Assembly: GCA_050288425.1 (NCBI GenBank)
Contig: JBNKDU010000035.1
Location: 1 to 64,000 of the forward strand
DNA length: 64,000 nucleotides
Reading direction: 5' to 3'
DNA from: JARRKU01 sp050288425
GTDB lineage: Bacteria > Desulfobacterota > Desulfobacteria > Desulfobacterales > Desulfosarcinaceae
Shown one piece after another: positions 24,906 through 35,384 of the stretch. A program made the translations under genes and the position numbers. The notes beneath the pieces were generated by a model. It did not search any database. It saw only the letters and a program-made list of their open reading frames with translations, and was not told the origin of the DNA. The stretch's first letter is position 1. Each line of letters starts with the position of its first letter.

Positions 24906-27539
24906 ATGCTCACCGTGGATATCAAATCGTTGCTGCGACGCCTGAACGGCTATTGTACCGGCAGCCTGGAAGGCGCCGCCGGACTCTGCGTCGCGCGGAC
25001 CCATTACGAGGTCACCGTGGAGCATCTTTTGGTCAAGCTGCTCGGGAATCCCCAGGCGGACATGGCCATGATCCTGCGCCGGTTCGATCTCGATCCCGGC
25101 AAGCTGCTCCAGTCCCTGGAAAACAGCCTGGAAGAGCTGCGTACGGGCAATGCCGGCAAACCGGTCTTCTCGCCGCTGCTCATGGAATGGATCCAGGAAG
25201 CCTGGCTGGTGGCCTCCGTGGACCTGGAGGAGGCCCGTGTGCGTTCGGGCGCCATGCTGCTGGCCTTCCTGAGCCGCCCCCGCCAGTTGGCCGGGGGCAA
25301 CGCCACGGAGCGGCTCACCGCCATCAACCGCGAGAGCCTGAAATCCGAATTCTGGAACATCGTCAAGGGATCCATGGAGAAGGCGGTCAGGGAATCCGCC
25401 GTTGAATCCGAAGCCGGCCCTCCGGGAGAAACAACGGCCATTTCCCGCTTCTGCGAAGATTTTACCGCCAAGGCCGCGGCCGGAGGCATCGATCCGGTCT
25501 TCGGCCGCGACAACGAGATTCGCCAGATGGTGGACATCCTGGCCCGGCGCCGGAAGAACAATCCCATCGTGGTGGGCGAAGCCGGCGTGGGCAAGACCGC
25601 CGTCGTCGAGGGCCTGGCCCTGCGCATCGTCGAAGGCGACGTACCCGAGATGCTGCGGGACGTCTCCATCATCGGCCTGGACATGGGGCTTTTGCAGGCT
25701 GGGGCCGGCATGAAAGGCGAGTTTGAGAACCGCCTCAAATCGGTGATCAACGAGATTAAATCGTCTGAAAAACCGATGATTCTTTTTATCGACGAGGCCC
25801 ACACCCTCATCGGCGCCGGCGGTTCCGCCGGCATGGGCGATGCGGCCAACCTGCTCAAACCGGCCCTGGCCCGGGGGGAACTCCGCACCGTGGCAGCCAC
25901 CACCTGGTCGGAGTACAAGAAGTATTTCGAAAAGGACGCCGCCCTGGCGAGGCGGTTTCAACTGGTGAAGCTGGACGAACCCTCGGAAGAGATCGCCAAG
26001 TTGATCCTGCGGGGATTGAAGCCCAAGTACGAAGCCGCTCACGATGTGGTGGTTCGCGACGACGCCATCGAAGCGGCGGCCGAGCTTTCCAGCCGCTATA
26101 TCTCCGGACGTCAATTGCCGGACAAGGCCGTGGATCTTCTGGATACCGCCGCCGCGCGGGTGAAGATCCTGCTGACGGCCAAACCCGATGCCATCGAGGA
26201 CCAGGAGCGGCGCAGACAGGCGCTGGAACGCGAGTTGGCGGCCATCGCCCGGGACAAGCTTCACGGAATCGCCGTGGATGCCGAACGCGAAAACCAGTTG
26301 CAGGCCCAATTGCAGACCACGGATACCATGGTGTCGGAACTGACGGAACGCTGGCGCAAGGAGCAGGCTTCGGCCCGGGAGGTGATCGACCTGCGCGGCC
26401 AACTGGTGCAGAGCCGAATGGGGGAAGCAACGGATGCGGAGCGATCCCCCGAAGAGATCCAGGCCGACCTGGAATCGGCCGTCGCCGAATTGGCCGCTAT
26501 CCAGGGAGAGACCAGCCTGGTGCGGACCGAAGTCGATCCGGACGTGGTGGCCAAGGTGGTTTCGGACTGGACCGGTATTCCGCTGGGGCGCGTCATGCGC
26601 GACCAGGCCCGCAGCATCCTGGATCTGGAAGACAATCTGCGCAAACGGATCAAAGGCCAGGACCAGGCCCTGGCCGCCATCGCCCGGGTCATCAAATCCG
26701 CCAAATCGGGCATCAAGGACCCGGATCAACCCCTGGGCATTTTCCTGCTGGTCGGCCCCAGCGGCGTCGGCAAGACCGAAACCGGATTGGCCATGGCCGA
26801 CCTGCTCTTCGGCGGCGAAAACTTCATGGCGACCATCAACATGAGCGAGTTCCAGGAGAAGCACACCGTCAGCCGTCTGATCGGTTCGCCGCCGGGGTAT
26901 GTGGGCTACGGAGAAGGCGGCGTGCTCACCGAGGCGGTGCGCCAGCGCCCCTATTCGGTGGTATTGCTGGATGAAGTGGAAAAGGGCCATCTGGAGGTGA
27001 TGAATCTCTTCTACCAGGTATTCGACAAGGGCAAGATGGCCGACGGCGAAGGTCGGGACATCGACTTCAAGAATACGGTGATTTTCATGACCAGCAACCT
27101 GGCCACCGACATCATCACCGAGATGACCGCCGGAGACGAACCCGTCGAAGCGGAAGTCCTCGCGGCCGCCATCCGCCCGCTGCTCAGCAACCATTTCAAG
27201 CCGGCGCTGCTGGCCCGCATGAACGTGATTCCTTACTTGACCCTGCCGCCGGAGGTCTTGCAGGACATCGTGGTGTTGAAAATGAACAAGCTGGCAAGGC
27301 GTATGGCCGACACCCATAAAATCAAACTGAGCTATGGCGACGAGGTGGTGGCGCAGATCGCCGAGCGTTGTACCGAAGTGGAAACCGGCGCCCGCAACAT
27401 CGACTATATCATGAGCGGCACCATCCTTCCGCGCATGTCCCAGGAGATTCTGGCCTGCATGACCGAAGGAGAGTTGCCGGCCGAGGTCCGGCTCGATGTC
27501 GGAAAGGACGGGACGTTCGGCGTCGATTTTCGCCGCTGA
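24906..27539 (+). CDS. clpV: T6SS sheath-recycling AAA+ ATPase ClpV (TssH)
   Basis: This 877-residue protein has an N-terminal Clp-N region, AAA1 with GEAGVGKTA and LFIDEAHTL, a coiled middle domain (about residues 410-530) and AAA2 with GPSGVGKTE, VVLLDEVEKGH and the pore loop GYVGYGEGG. The separate ClpV-type C-terminus ends VDFRR. It unfolds contracted TssB/TssC sheaths for reuse. A GGAGG site precedes the ATG. The specific T6SS paralogue, rather than ClpB, is indicated by position and by the ClpV-like N-terminus (RLNGYCTGSLEGAAGLC). Confidence 0.96.
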   Translation: MLTVDIKSLLRRLNGYCTGSLEGAAGLCVARTHYEVTVEHLLVKLLGNPQADMAMILRRFDLDPGKLLQSLENSLEELRTGNAGKPVFSPLLMEWIQEAWLVASVDLEEARVRSGAMLLAFLSRPRQLAGGNATERLTAINRESLKSEFWNIVKGSMEKAVRESAVESEAGPPGETTAISRFCEDFTAKAAAGGIDPVFGRDNEIRQMVDILARRRKNNPIVVGEAGVGKTAVVEGLALRIVEGDVPEMLRDVSIIGLDMGLLQAGAGMKGEFENRLKSVINEIKSSEKPMILFIDEAHTLIGAGGSAGMGDAANLLKPALARGELRTVAATTWSEYKKYFEKDAALARRFQLVKLDEPSEEIAKLILRGLKPKYEAAHDVVVRDDAIEAAAELSSRYISGRQLPDKAVDLLDTAAARVKILLTAKPDAIEDQERRRQALERELAAIARDKLHGIAVDAERENQLQAQLQTTDTMVSELTERWRKEQASAREVIDLRGQLVQSRMGEATDAERSPEEIQADLESAVAELAAIQGETSLVRTEVDPDVVAKVVSDWTGIPLGRVMRDQARSILDLEDNLRKRIKGQDQALAAIARVIKSAKSGIKDPDQPLGIFLLVGPSGVGKTETGLAMADLLFGGENFMATINMSEFQEKHTVSRLIGSPPGYVGYGEGGVLTEAVRQRPYSVVLLDEVEKGHLEVMNLFYQVFDKGKMADGEGRDIDFKNTVIFMTSNLATDIITEMTAGDEPVEAEVLAAAIRPLLSNHFKPALLARMNVIPYLTLPPEVLQDIVVLKMNKLARRMADTHKIKLSYGDEVVAQIAERCTEVETGARNIDYIMSGTILPRMSQEILACMTEGELPAEVRLDVGKDGTFGVDFRR

Positions 27540-27618
27540 AAAGCCGGAACGGTAAATTATCGCCATCGGACCGTCGGCGACCGAACGGTTCGGCGGCCTG
27601 CCCGCAAGGAGAACGGGG

Positions 27619-29901
27619 ATGTCTGCTCACAATGAAAGACGGTACACTTTCGTGTCCGACGCGAAGCCCGAGGATACCTTCACGGTGGTGCGCTTCACCG
27701 GTCACGAGTCGATCTCGCAACCGTATCGCTTCGATATCGTCGTGGCCACGGCGGATGCCGAGATCGATTTGCGGTCCATGCTGCAGAGCGCCGTCCGATT
27801 CGTGATTCATCGCGGCGACCTGGATGACCGGGTGTTTCATGGGATTCTGGCCGAATTCGAACAGATGGAGGAGTCCGGGGATTTCGTCATTTACAAGGCC
27901 GTATTGGTGCCGAGACTGTGGAATGCCGGTCTCTACATCGAAAACCAGCTCTTTCTGGAGAAAAATGTCGAAGAGATCATCACGGACGTGCTTCAGCAGA
28001 CGCGGCTGACGGGTCAGGACTATGAATTCCGGCTCACCGGCACCTACACCTCCTGGGAATATATCTGCCAGTGGCGTGAAACGGACCTGAACTTCATCCA
28101 TCGCTGGATGGAGCGGGAAGGAATATACTACTATTTCGTGGAGGAAGACGGAAACGAGAAGATCATTCTCACCGACAGCTCCACCTCCCATGAGAATATC
28201 GGCGCGGAACACCAGCTGCCTTTTTCTCCTCCCAGCGGTACGGTGCCCCGGGATCAGGAAGTCATCGAAACCCTCGTATGCCGGCAGAGCCGGTTGCCCA
28301 ACAAGGTGATCCTGAACGATTATAACTATCGCCGGCCCTCCCTGGAATTGCGGGCGGAAGTCACGGTGGACGCCGATGCCCACGGGGATGTCTACTTCTA
28401 CGGCGAACATTTCAAGCTTCCCGAGGAGGGGCAGCAGCTGGCGCAGATCCGGGCCGAAGAACTCTTGTGCCGGGCCTGCGTCTATACGGGGGAATCCACC
28501 GCCGCCAACCTGAGCGCCGGCCATTTGTTCGAACTCCAGGATCACTTCCGCGAGAGCCACAACCAGCAATACCTGATCCTCGAAGTGGACCATTCGGGCC
28601 GCCAGGCCATCGCCCGGCTGGCCGGGCAGCGTGCCGATACCAGTGCGGAAGAGCAGACCATGGCGTACCGCAACCGCTTTACGGCCATTCCGGCAGGCGT
28701 TCAATTCCGGCCGGAACGCCGGGCGGCAAAGCCCAGATTTTTCGGCACCCTCAATGCCACGGTGGATGCCTCGGGAAGCGGAGAATATGCGGAAATCGAC
28801 GACCAGGGGCGCTACAAGGTGATCCTGCCCTTCGATCGGAGCGGCAACGACGGGGGACGGGCATCGCGATGGATACGCATGGCGCAGCCGTATGCCGGCA
28901 ACAACTTCGGCATGCATTTCCCCTTGCACCGTGGCACGGAAGTGTTGCTTACCTTCGTCGACGGGGACCCGGACCGTCCCATCATCGCCGGGTCGGTGCC
29001 CAATCCGGAAAATGCCAGCCCGGTCAGCAGCACCAACCAGACCCAGTCCATGATCCGCACCGGCGGGGGCAATCAGATCAAGTTCGAGGACACTGCCGGC
29101 GCCCAACTGATCCGCCTGGATTCGCCCCATTCCAAGTCCTATTTCAGAATCGGTTCGACCAATTCCAATCCACCGGGAATCGATGTGGGCAGCGACGGGC
29201 AGATGACCACCACCGTCGGCGGTCATGTCGTGACCAAGGTCGGCAAAGACTATACCTGCACCATCGAGGGCAAACAGCACAAGATCACCACGGGGGAAGT
29301 GCAGTACGAGTTCAACAGCAATGCCCATAAAATCACCCGCGGCAATTCGAAAGAAGAAGTCTATGGCAACAAAGAATCGATTACAAAAGGCAATACCACG
29401 GAGACATACATCGGGGACAAGAAATCCTTCATGAGCGGCAGCACCAACGAGACATTTAAAGGCGACAAGGTCTCCGCCGCCCTGGCCGGCACGGCCGAAC
29501 TCTTCGTGGGCGCCAAGTACGCCACGGCCGTGGCCGCCACCAACGAAAATTTCGGCGGAATCAAGACCGGCATCAATGCCTCGGTCAAGTTCGAAGAGTC
29601 CAAGGGACCGGACCTCAACAAGGCGGTCACCAAGACCATCGACGCCAAGGCCAAGATCGACTTGAAATGCGGCGCCAGTCATATCAGCATCACGCCGGCT
29701 TCCATCGAACTCAAGTGCGGCGGGGCGAAGATGACCCTCAGCCAGGGTGGAGACATCATCGTCCGCGGCAATCGCTTCGACGTGACCCCGCGATCCAACA
29801 TGCAGGTGCATTGCGGCGGCACCAAGGTCAAGATTACGGGAAGCAAGTTTTTCGTGCATGCATCCAGCGTCGACATGCCCGATCGCACCAACCAGGGATG
29901 A
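27619..29901 (+). CDS. vgrG: T6SS spike protein VgrG (TssI), long form with needle
   Basis: This 760-residue VgrG has a gp27-like base (about 1-370) and a gp5-like OB fold (IDDQGRYKVILPFDRSG to DGDPDRPIIAGSVPNPENA). A C-terminal beta-helical needle starts around residue 520 with short repeats (EVYGNKESITKGNT, ETYIGDKKSF). The end is a DUF2345-like region with SIELKCGGAKMTLS. There is no recognisable enzymatic effector extension. It punctures the target and carries tip partners, presumably the module encoded next. It is preceded by AAGGAG and overlaps an ATGA alternative start of the next gene. Confidence 0.93.
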   Translation: MSAHNERRYTFVSDAKPEDTFTVVRFTGHESISQPYRFDIVVATADAEIDLRSMLQSAVRFVIHRGDLDDRVFHGILAEFEQMEESGDFVIYKAVLVPRLWNAGLYIENQLFLEKNVEEIITDVLQQTRLTGQDYEFRLTGTYTSWEYICQWRETDLNFIHRWMEREGIYYYFVEEDGNEKIILTDSSTSHENIGAEHQLPFSPPSGTVPRDQEVIETLVCRQSRLPNKVILNDYNYRRPSLELRAEVTVDADAHGDVYFYGEHFKLPEEGQQLAQIRAEELLCRACVYTGESTAANLSAGHLFELQDHFRESHNQQYLILEVDHSGRQAIARLAGQRADTSAEEQTMAYRNRFTAIPAGVQFRPERRAAKPRFFGTLNATVDASGSGEYAEIDDQGRYKVILPFDRSGNDGGRASRWIRMAQPYAGNNFGMHFPLHRGTEVLLTFVDGDPDRPIIAGSVPNPENASPVSSTNQTQSMIRTGGGNQIKFEDTAGAQLIRLDSPHSKSYFRIGSTNSNPPGIDVGSDGQMTTTVGGHVVTKVGKDYTCTIEGKQHKITTGEVQYEFNSNAHKITRGNSKEEVYGNKESITKGNTTETYIGDKKSFMSGSTNETFKGDKVSAALAGTAELFVGAKYATAVAATNENFGGIKTGINASVKFEESKGPDLNKAVTKTIDAKAKIDLKCGASHISITPASIELKCGGAKMTLSQGGDIIVRGNRFDVTPRSNMQVHCGGTKVKITGSKFFVHASSVDMPDRTNQG

Positions 29902-29930
29902 CCGGGCCTTTCGAAAAAGACAGCGTAAAG

Positions 29931-32147
29931 ATGGAAATCGTCAATAACACACCGTTTTTATTTGCCTATCTTCCGGGTCGGGTCGGCTTTCCGGGCCATT
30001 CGCTGACCCTTCTGGTCAAGGCGACCTTCGATCTGACCGACGAGGGCCGGTGCGAAGTCGCCGCCGAACAGCGCTACCCCACGGGAGACGAACTCTACCC
30101 GGACGATGACGAAGGCGGCGGCAGTCTTCGATATGCCTCGGATTTCGCCTTCTTCAAGCCGCGGGCCGACCTGTCGCTGGTGGGGAAATGCCATGCCCCC
30201 GAGGGGAGGGAAGTCCCGGTGTGCACGGTCTCCTTCGGCGTGGGAGGGTACACCCGATCGGCCCTGGTTTACGGTCATCGCTTCTGGCAGGGTCTGACTT
30301 TCAGCACCAGCGCGCCCGAGCCGTTTGCGAAGATGGATCTGCGTTACGAGAACTGCTATGGCGGGCCCGGATTCGCTCCCAATCCCGTGGGCCGCGGGTA
30401 TGGCGCCACCAAAGGCCACCGGCGGCCGCTGCCCAACGTCGAAGACCCGGACCAGACCGTGGATCTGCCGGGTTATCGCCCGAAGCCGGCCGGCTTCGGG
30501 CCGATCCACCCCGAGTGGCGATCGCGGGCAGCCAAAATGGGCAGTTATGGCGGAGGCTGGGTCAAGGAGCGCTGGCCCTGGTTTGCCGAGGATTTCGACT
30601 GGTCTTATTTCAACGCCGCCCCCGAGCCGTTGCAGGTCGAAGGGTATCTGCAAGGGGACGAAATCATCTCCCTCGAAAACCTGCATCCCTTCCGGAGCCG
30701 GTACCAGGCGCCCCTGCCGGCCTTGAGAATGCGCATGTTCACCCGTGTCGTGGATCTTCGCAACCCATCGCCGGTCTTCGGGGAAGTTCCCCTGAAGCTG
30801 GACACCCTGTGGGTCGATACCGATGCGGTCCAACTGGTCCTGGTCTGGCGGGGGGTCATCGCCGTTTCCGGCGAGGACTATCCCGAAGTAGAGCACCTGT
30901 TCATCACATCCGAACCCCTCGACCAGCCGCCGGCGTCCCTGGAGGCCATGCAGCATCTTTTCGTCGAGGTGTTGGCCGAAAACGAAAAGGAATTCGAACT
31001 GACCCCCCTGGAACCACCCGAGGAGGTTGAAACGGAGCCGGTGGATTTGCAGGCCGTCGAACAGGCGCTGCAGGAATCCCGGGAACAGATGCGCAAGATC
31101 ATGCAGGCCGCCGGCCTGGACCCGCCGGCGGAAGAGGGGGAGGCCGCCGCACCCCTCTCCCCGGAGGAAGCCGGGATCCTGGAGCGCCTGGGCGTCGATC
31201 TTCCCGTCGACCCCCCGCCCCTCACACGGGAAGGCGTCGTCGCGGGCATCGCCTCCGGAAAGAACTTCGCCGGCGAGGATTTGCGCGGATTGGACCTGTC
31301 CGGTCTGGACCTGCGGCAGGCAGGCTTTCCTTCGGCCATCCTGGCCGGAACGAATCTCAGCCGATCCAAATTGATCGATGTCGATCTGGGCGGTGCCGAT
31401 CTTTCCGGCGCCGACCTGACCAGGGCCGATCTTCGCAGCGCCATGTTGCGGGATGCCGACCTGACCGGTGCCTGCCTGCGGCATGCGGATCTGGCCGGGG
31501 CGGACCTTGCGGACGCCATTTTCGATGAAGCCGTTCTGACCGAAGCATGCCTGCGGGGCTGCAAGGCCGAAGGGACCAGTTTCAGTGCTGCCCAGGCGGA
31601 CCGTTCCGATTTTTCCGAAGCCTGCTGCCACTCGGCGGACTTCGGCGGCAGCCGCCTGAAATGCGCCGTGTTTCGGAATGCCGATCTGTCCCAGGCCAGC
31701 CTGGAGAATGCCGTTGGGCTGGGCATCGACCTGGCCGGAGCCAAACTGACCGGCCTGCGCGCTTCCGGCAGTACCGACCTGAGCATGGGCCGCTTCCGCG
31801 GCGTTGCGGCCGCCGGGTCCATTTGGGAAGAGGCCGTGATCAATGGCGCCGATTTCCGATTTGCCGATCTCGAAGGCGCCAATTTCGCTTCCGCCTGCCT
31901 CGTGGAGGCCGATTTCTCCTGCGCCAACCTGAAATTCGCCCGCCTGTCAAAATCGGCCTTGGGGCAGGCCAGGTGCGTCAGTGTCAACCTGTTCCAGGCG
32001 GCGCTGGAGAAGACCGATTTGACCGAAACCGACCTTCGGGCGGCCAACATCTATGGCGCCGAATTGCTCGATGCCATTCTCCTGGGCACGCGCCTGGACG
32101 GGGCCGACTTGTCGATGACCAAACTCTCGGGCCGGGCGGGCGGGTGA
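29931..32147 (+). CDS. DUF2169 plus pentapeptide-repeat protein, copy A
   Basis: This 738-residue protein has an N-terminal DUF2169 domain (about residues 1-300: MEIVNNTPF, DFAFFKPRADL, DLRYENCYGGPG, NPVGRGYG). A Glu-rich helical linker and about 60 pentapeptide repeats of the A(D/N)LXX type (from about 440), which form a quadrilateral beta-helix, follow. DUF2169 proteins occur beside VgrG and PAAR-like genes and are thought to act as tip adaptors. ATG 29931 aligns with the start of copy B. An ATG at 29898 overlapping the VgrG stop is an alternative. It is a paralogue of the gene at 38568. Confidence 0.85.
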   Translation: MEIVNNTPFLFAYLPGRVGFPGHSLTLLVKATFDLTDEGRCEVAAEQRYPTGDELYPDDDEGGGSLRYASDFAFFKPRADLSLVGKCHAPEGREVPVCTVSFGVGGYTRSALVYGHRFWQGLTFSTSAPEPFAKMDLRYENCYGGPGFAPNPVGRGYGATKGHRRPLPNVEDPDQTVDLPGYRPKPAGFGPIHPEWRSRAAKMGSYGGGWVKERWPWFAEDFDWSYFNAAPEPLQVEGYLQGDEIISLENLHPFRSRYQAPLPALRMRMFTRVVDLRNPSPVFGEVPLKLDTLWVDTDAVQLVLVWRGVIAVSGEDYPEVEHLFITSEPLDQPPASLEAMQHLFVEVLAENEKEFELTPLEPPEEVETEPVDLQAVEQALQESREQMRKIMQAAGLDPPAEEGEAAAPLSPEEAGILERLGVDLPVDPPPLTREGVVAGIASGKNFAGEDLRGLDLSGLDLRQAGFPSAILAGTNLSRSKLIDVDLGGADLSGADLTRADLRSAMLRDADLTGACLRHADLAGADLADAIFDEAVLTEACLRGCKAEGTSFSAAQADRSDFSEACCHSADFGGSRLKCAVFRNADLSQASLENAVGLGIDLAGAKLTGLRASGSTDLSMGRFRGVAAAGSIWEEAVINGADFRFADLEGANFASACLVEADFSCANLKFARLSKSALGQARCVSVNLFQAALEKTDLTETDLRAANIYGAELLDAILLGTRLDGADLSMTKLSGRAGG

Positions 32148-32153
32148 GCAACC

Positions 32154-33977
32154 ATGAAGCGGATTGATACGGCCGAACGACTGCTGCAGCGGCTCGAGAA
32201 CGGGAACGCACTGGAGAATGCGCTTCTTGCCGGTGTCGATCTTGGATCGATCCGGCTGGACAAGGTCAAATTCGACAATGTCAGCTTCCGGGAGGTCGAC
32301 TTCGGGTCCGCCCACATCCAAGGGGCGGAGTTCCGTCAGGTGGTCTTCCACGGCGTCAATTTCAACCGGGCCCGATTCGACCAATGTATGCTGGAGGGGG
32401 CCATCTTCATCAATTGCGACTGCCAGGAGGCGCAATTTCTGGAGTGCCGAATGAACGGCGCCATGTTCCTTGCGGATCACGTTCCGGTGAACCGCGATTC
32501 GGACGTGACCATTGCGCCCGACGCACTGGGAGTCACTGCGGCCCAAATGGAGGTGCTGGCGTCGGCCGGCATCCGCGGATTCGCCAAAGGCCGGGCATGT
32601 CTCCAGGGCTGCGACTTCAGCCGGTCGCAACTGGCCAATGGGTTCTTCTGCGAAGTGGATCTCGGGGAAGCGCGGTTCCTGGCCACCGATCTTTCCCGTA
32701 CCACCCTCGACCGGTGCGAATCTCCCGGCATCGATCTCAGCCGGAGCCGGCTCGGGGATGCAACCTTGGAAAACTGCAACCTGACCGGGGCGCGGTTTAC
32801 CGGAGCGCTGATGGAAAATACCCAATTGAAGGCCTGCAGGCTCGACCGGGCGGACTTCACCGCGGCCCGATTCCGGCAGACCGTCTTTTCCGAATGCGAC
32901 TTGTCCAGCCTGGGTTCCGGTCTGCCCGCCGATTTGTCCGCCATCGTCATCGACCGCTGCGATCTGCGGTCCGTCGACTTCAGGGACAGGGATCTCACCC
33001 GCGCGGAGATGACGGCCAATGACCTCCGCGGAGCGGTCTTCGGGGGGGCCCGCCTGCAGGAAGCCAACTTCGAAGCCTGCGATCTGCGGAAAGCCGACCT
33101 GGGGAAGCTCGACCTGTCCGAAGCGACCTTTCTGGATGTCGACATGGACCAGGCGCGGCTCCTGGGCTGCGACCTGACCAACACCGATTTCAGCCGCTCC
33201 CGCATGGCAGGCGCAGATTTCAGCGGTGCACGCATGGCCAATACCTGTTTTATCGAAACGGATCTTTCCAACGCCGTCATGCGGGACGCCTTCATGAGCT
33301 ATTGCGAAATGACCGGAAGCAATCTGGAGGGTGTCGATCTGGGCAACACGCGCATCGAATCCACGGACTTCGAAACGGTGGATTTGACCCCGACGATTCT
33401 GACCGGCACTCAATTGGTGCTGTGCAACTTCACCGGTTGCTGCCTGAAGGCCATGGACTTACGGGGACTCGAACTGGTGGATTCGGATTTTACCCGGGCC
33501 GATCTGGAGGGGGCCCGCCTCGACGGCGCCGTATGCCGCCAGACCTGTTTCGCCCGGGCCGGACTGAAAGGCGCCAGCCTGAAACGGGCGGCATGTCCCA
33601 GCGCCGATTTCAGCGGTGCCGACCTGGAAGGCGCCGACCTGTCGGGGGCGGATTGCCGCGGCGCCATCTTCGAAGGCGCCCGGTTGATCCATACCCGTCT
33701 GAACGCCGTGCGTCTCGAACGAGCCCGTTTCGCAGGGAGCCAATGCAGGGGGGCCGAATTCCGGCATGCCCGGATCCCCTATGCCGACTTTTCCCATGCC
33801 GACTTGACCCGGGCCGATTTCAGCAGCGCCGATCTGACCCAGGCGGTGATGCACCGCGTGAACGATCAGAAAACGGTCTTCAAGGGGGCCAACCTGAAAC
33901 GCATCGAAGGTACCGACACGGCCCTCGCCAAGGCCGAAGACTGGACGCCGCCGGCGGCCGGCAGGGACCCATCGTAA
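32154..33977 (+). CDS. Pentapeptide-repeat protein, copy A
   Basis: This 607-residue protein consists almost entirely of pentapeptide repeats (A-D/N-L/F-X-X), for example LSGADCRGAIFEGARL, so it should fold as one long right-handed beta-helix. A stretch near residues 115-140, which includes the piece APDALGVTAAQME, interrupts the helix. The start is only 6 bases after the DUF2169 gene. The opening (RIDTAERLLQRLENGN) resembles that of the gene at 41180, its paralogue. It probably interacts with the DUF2169 protein or the spike tip. No enzyme motif is visible. Confidence 0.85.
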   Translation: MKRIDTAERLLQRLENGNALENALLAGVDLGSIRLDKVKFDNVSFREVDFGSAHIQGAEFRQVVFHGVNFNRARFDQCMLEGAIFINCDCQEAQFLECRMNGAMFLADHVPVNRDSDVTIAPDALGVTAAQMEVLASAGIRGFAKGRACLQGCDFSRSQLANGFFCEVDLGEARFLATDLSRTTLDRCESPGIDLSRSRLGDATLENCNLTGARFTGALMENTQLKACRLDRADFTAARFRQTVFSECDLSSLGSGLPADLSAIVIDRCDLRSVDFRDRDLTRAEMTANDLRGAVFGGARLQEANFEACDLRKADLGKLDLSEATFLDVDMDQARLLGCDLTNTDFSRSRMAGADFSGARMANTCFIETDLSNAVMRDAFMSYCEMTGSNLEGVDLGNTRIESTDFETVDLTPTILTGTQLVLCNFTGCCLKAMDLRGLELVDSDFTRADLEGARLDGAVCRQTCFARAGLKGASLKRAACPSADFSGADLEGADLSGADCRGAIFEGARLIHTRLNAVRLERARFAGSQCRGAEFRHARIPYADFSHADLTRADFSSADLTQAVMHRVNDQKTVFKGANLKRIEGTDTALAKAEDWTPPAAGRDPS

Positions 33978-33992
33978 GGAAAGGACAGGAAA

Positions 33993-34883
33993 ATGCAGAA
34001 TGTCGCCCAACTGATTCATCCGCGGACGGGAGATTTCTATCTCGGTCCGGCGGAGGTGACGGGTGCATGCGCCCCCGGCGCGGCCGTCGAGGTCAGGATC
34101 CCGGAAATATACGGCGATGAAGCGGTGGCCGCGCATTCGGCGGTCAACTTTGCACTGGCCCCGGGGGACCGGGTCCTGGCGATTCAGGACCGCCGACATG
34201 TCGTCTACATCATCGGACGGCTCCAGACGTCGCAGCCGACGTCCGGTATGGTCGACCGGATCGATCTGGCCGATGGCACCCATGCCGTAGCCGGCGGGAC
34301 GATCCGGCAACCGACGCTCCGGATCTATTCCAATCGCAACCAGCTGATGCTCGAATACGATGCCGTTTCCGGCCGGGTGAGCATCGACGCCCATGAAGCC
34401 GACCTGCAGGTGCGGTCCGTTCCCGGCACCTTGCGGCTGGAAGCCTCCGACGCCATCCGGCTGGAGGCCGATCGCGTGGATATTGTCGGCAGATCGAAAA
34501 TCGCCCTGGGCTTGGGGAAGACCTATGAACGTCTGCGATCGAGCCTCACCTTGCTGCCCGGCGCCATTGGGATGGCGGCCCAGAAACTGGACATGGCGGC
34601 CAAACGCGGGGAGATCGACGTGGAGCAGGTCCGCTGCCGCGCCGGCCGAGTGGAGAGCCGATTGGAGCATCTGCGGACCCTGGCCGGGAAGATCGACATC
34701 ACGGCCCGGACCATCGTGGAGCGGACGAAAACGAGCTATCGCCAGAGTGAGGAGCTGTGCCAGACGCGCAGCGGGCGATTGCGCATGCTGATCGACAAGA
34801 CCTTTCATGTCAAGAGCCGCACCACCATCCTGAAGGCGGAGGAGGATGTGAAGGTCAAGGCCGAAAAAATTCATCTGGGCTGA
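33993..34883 (+). CDS. DUF3540 protein, copy A (needle-like)
   Basis: This 296-residue protein matches the DUF3540 pattern: an N-terminal OB-like part (LAPGDRVLAIQDRRHVVYII), then beta-strand repeats (ADLQVRSVPGTLRLEASD, AIRLEADRVDIVG) like the gp5/VgrG needle, then helices and a final EEDVKVKAEKIHLG strand. DUF3540 genes co-occur with DUF2169 and DUF4150 in T6SS loci. It may extend the spike or hold the PAAR-like tip. It is paralogous to the gene at 43191. The function is not established. Confidence 0.8.
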   Translation: MQNVAQLIHPRTGDFYLGPAEVTGACAPGAAVEVRIPEIYGDEAVAAHSAVNFALAPGDRVLAIQDRRHVVYIIGRLQTSQPTSGMVDRIDLADGTHAVAGGTIRQPTLRIYSNRNQLMLEYDAVSGRVSIDAHEADLQVRSVPGTLRLEASDAIRLEADRVDIVGRSKIALGLGKTYERLRSSLTLLPGAIGMAAQKLDMAAKRGEIDVEQVRCRAGRVESRLEHLRTLAGKIDITARTIVERTKTSYRQSEELCQTRSGRLRMLIDKTFHVKSRTTILKAEEDVKVKAEKIHLG

Positions 34884-34958
34884 GGGCGGGCGCCTCAACA
34901 CCTGAAAATGTAAATTTACTATTATCCGAGCCCTGATACCCTGATAGGAGAAGAAACG

Positions 34959-35375
34959 ATGGTTGCCATTTTTCCCGCATCCACCAAAGGGGGCGGCGAC
35001 ACCCTGGGAGCCCCGGACGTATGCCTGACGCCGGCCCCGCCGGCGCCGCCGGTACCGACCCCGTACCCCAACAAGGGTTCGGTGAGCCAGGCCAGCAAGA
35101 CCTCCACCAAAGTGAAAATCGCGGGCAAGGCCGCTGTAACCAAGAAGTCGGAGATCTCACGGTCCATGGGGGACGAAGCCGGGGTCAACAAGGGGGTCGT
35201 CTCCGGCATGAACATGGGCAAGATCACCTACAAGAAGGCCAGTTCCAAGGTCAAGATCGAAGGCGACGGCTGTGCCCACCTGACCTCGATGACAGGCCAT
35301 AACGGCATGAATGCCAATATGCCCGCCGGCGCGCAAATTTCGCCCAGTCAGACCAAGGTGATCATCGCTCCCTAG
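34959..35375 (+). CDS. DUF4150 PAAR-like tip protein, copy A
   Basis: This 138-residue protein begins with VAIFPASTKGGGDTLGAPDV and PTPYPNKG, the hallmark of the DUF4150/Tox-PAAR-like family, and repeats polar beta strands to the end. PAAR proteins sharpen the VgrG spike and recruit effectors. No conventional PAAR gene was found in this window, so the two DUF4150 proteins probably do this job. The small Gly/Lys-rich protein has no toxin domain fused. AGGAGAA precedes the ATG. Confidence 0.85.
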   Translation: MVAIFPASTKGGGDTLGAPDVCLTPAPPAPPVPTPYPNKGSVSQASKTSTKVKIAGKAAVTKKSEISRSMGDEAGVNKGVVSGMNMGKITYKKASSKVKIEGDGCAHLTSMTGHNGMNANMPAGAQISPSQTKVIIAP

Positions 35376-35384
35376 AAAGATGCC

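Noticed and set aside
31260..33960. Tandem DNA repeats or CRISPR in the pentapeptide regions
   Set aside because: The periodicity comes from the 15-base pentapeptide codons; no direct repeats separated by unique spacers are present.
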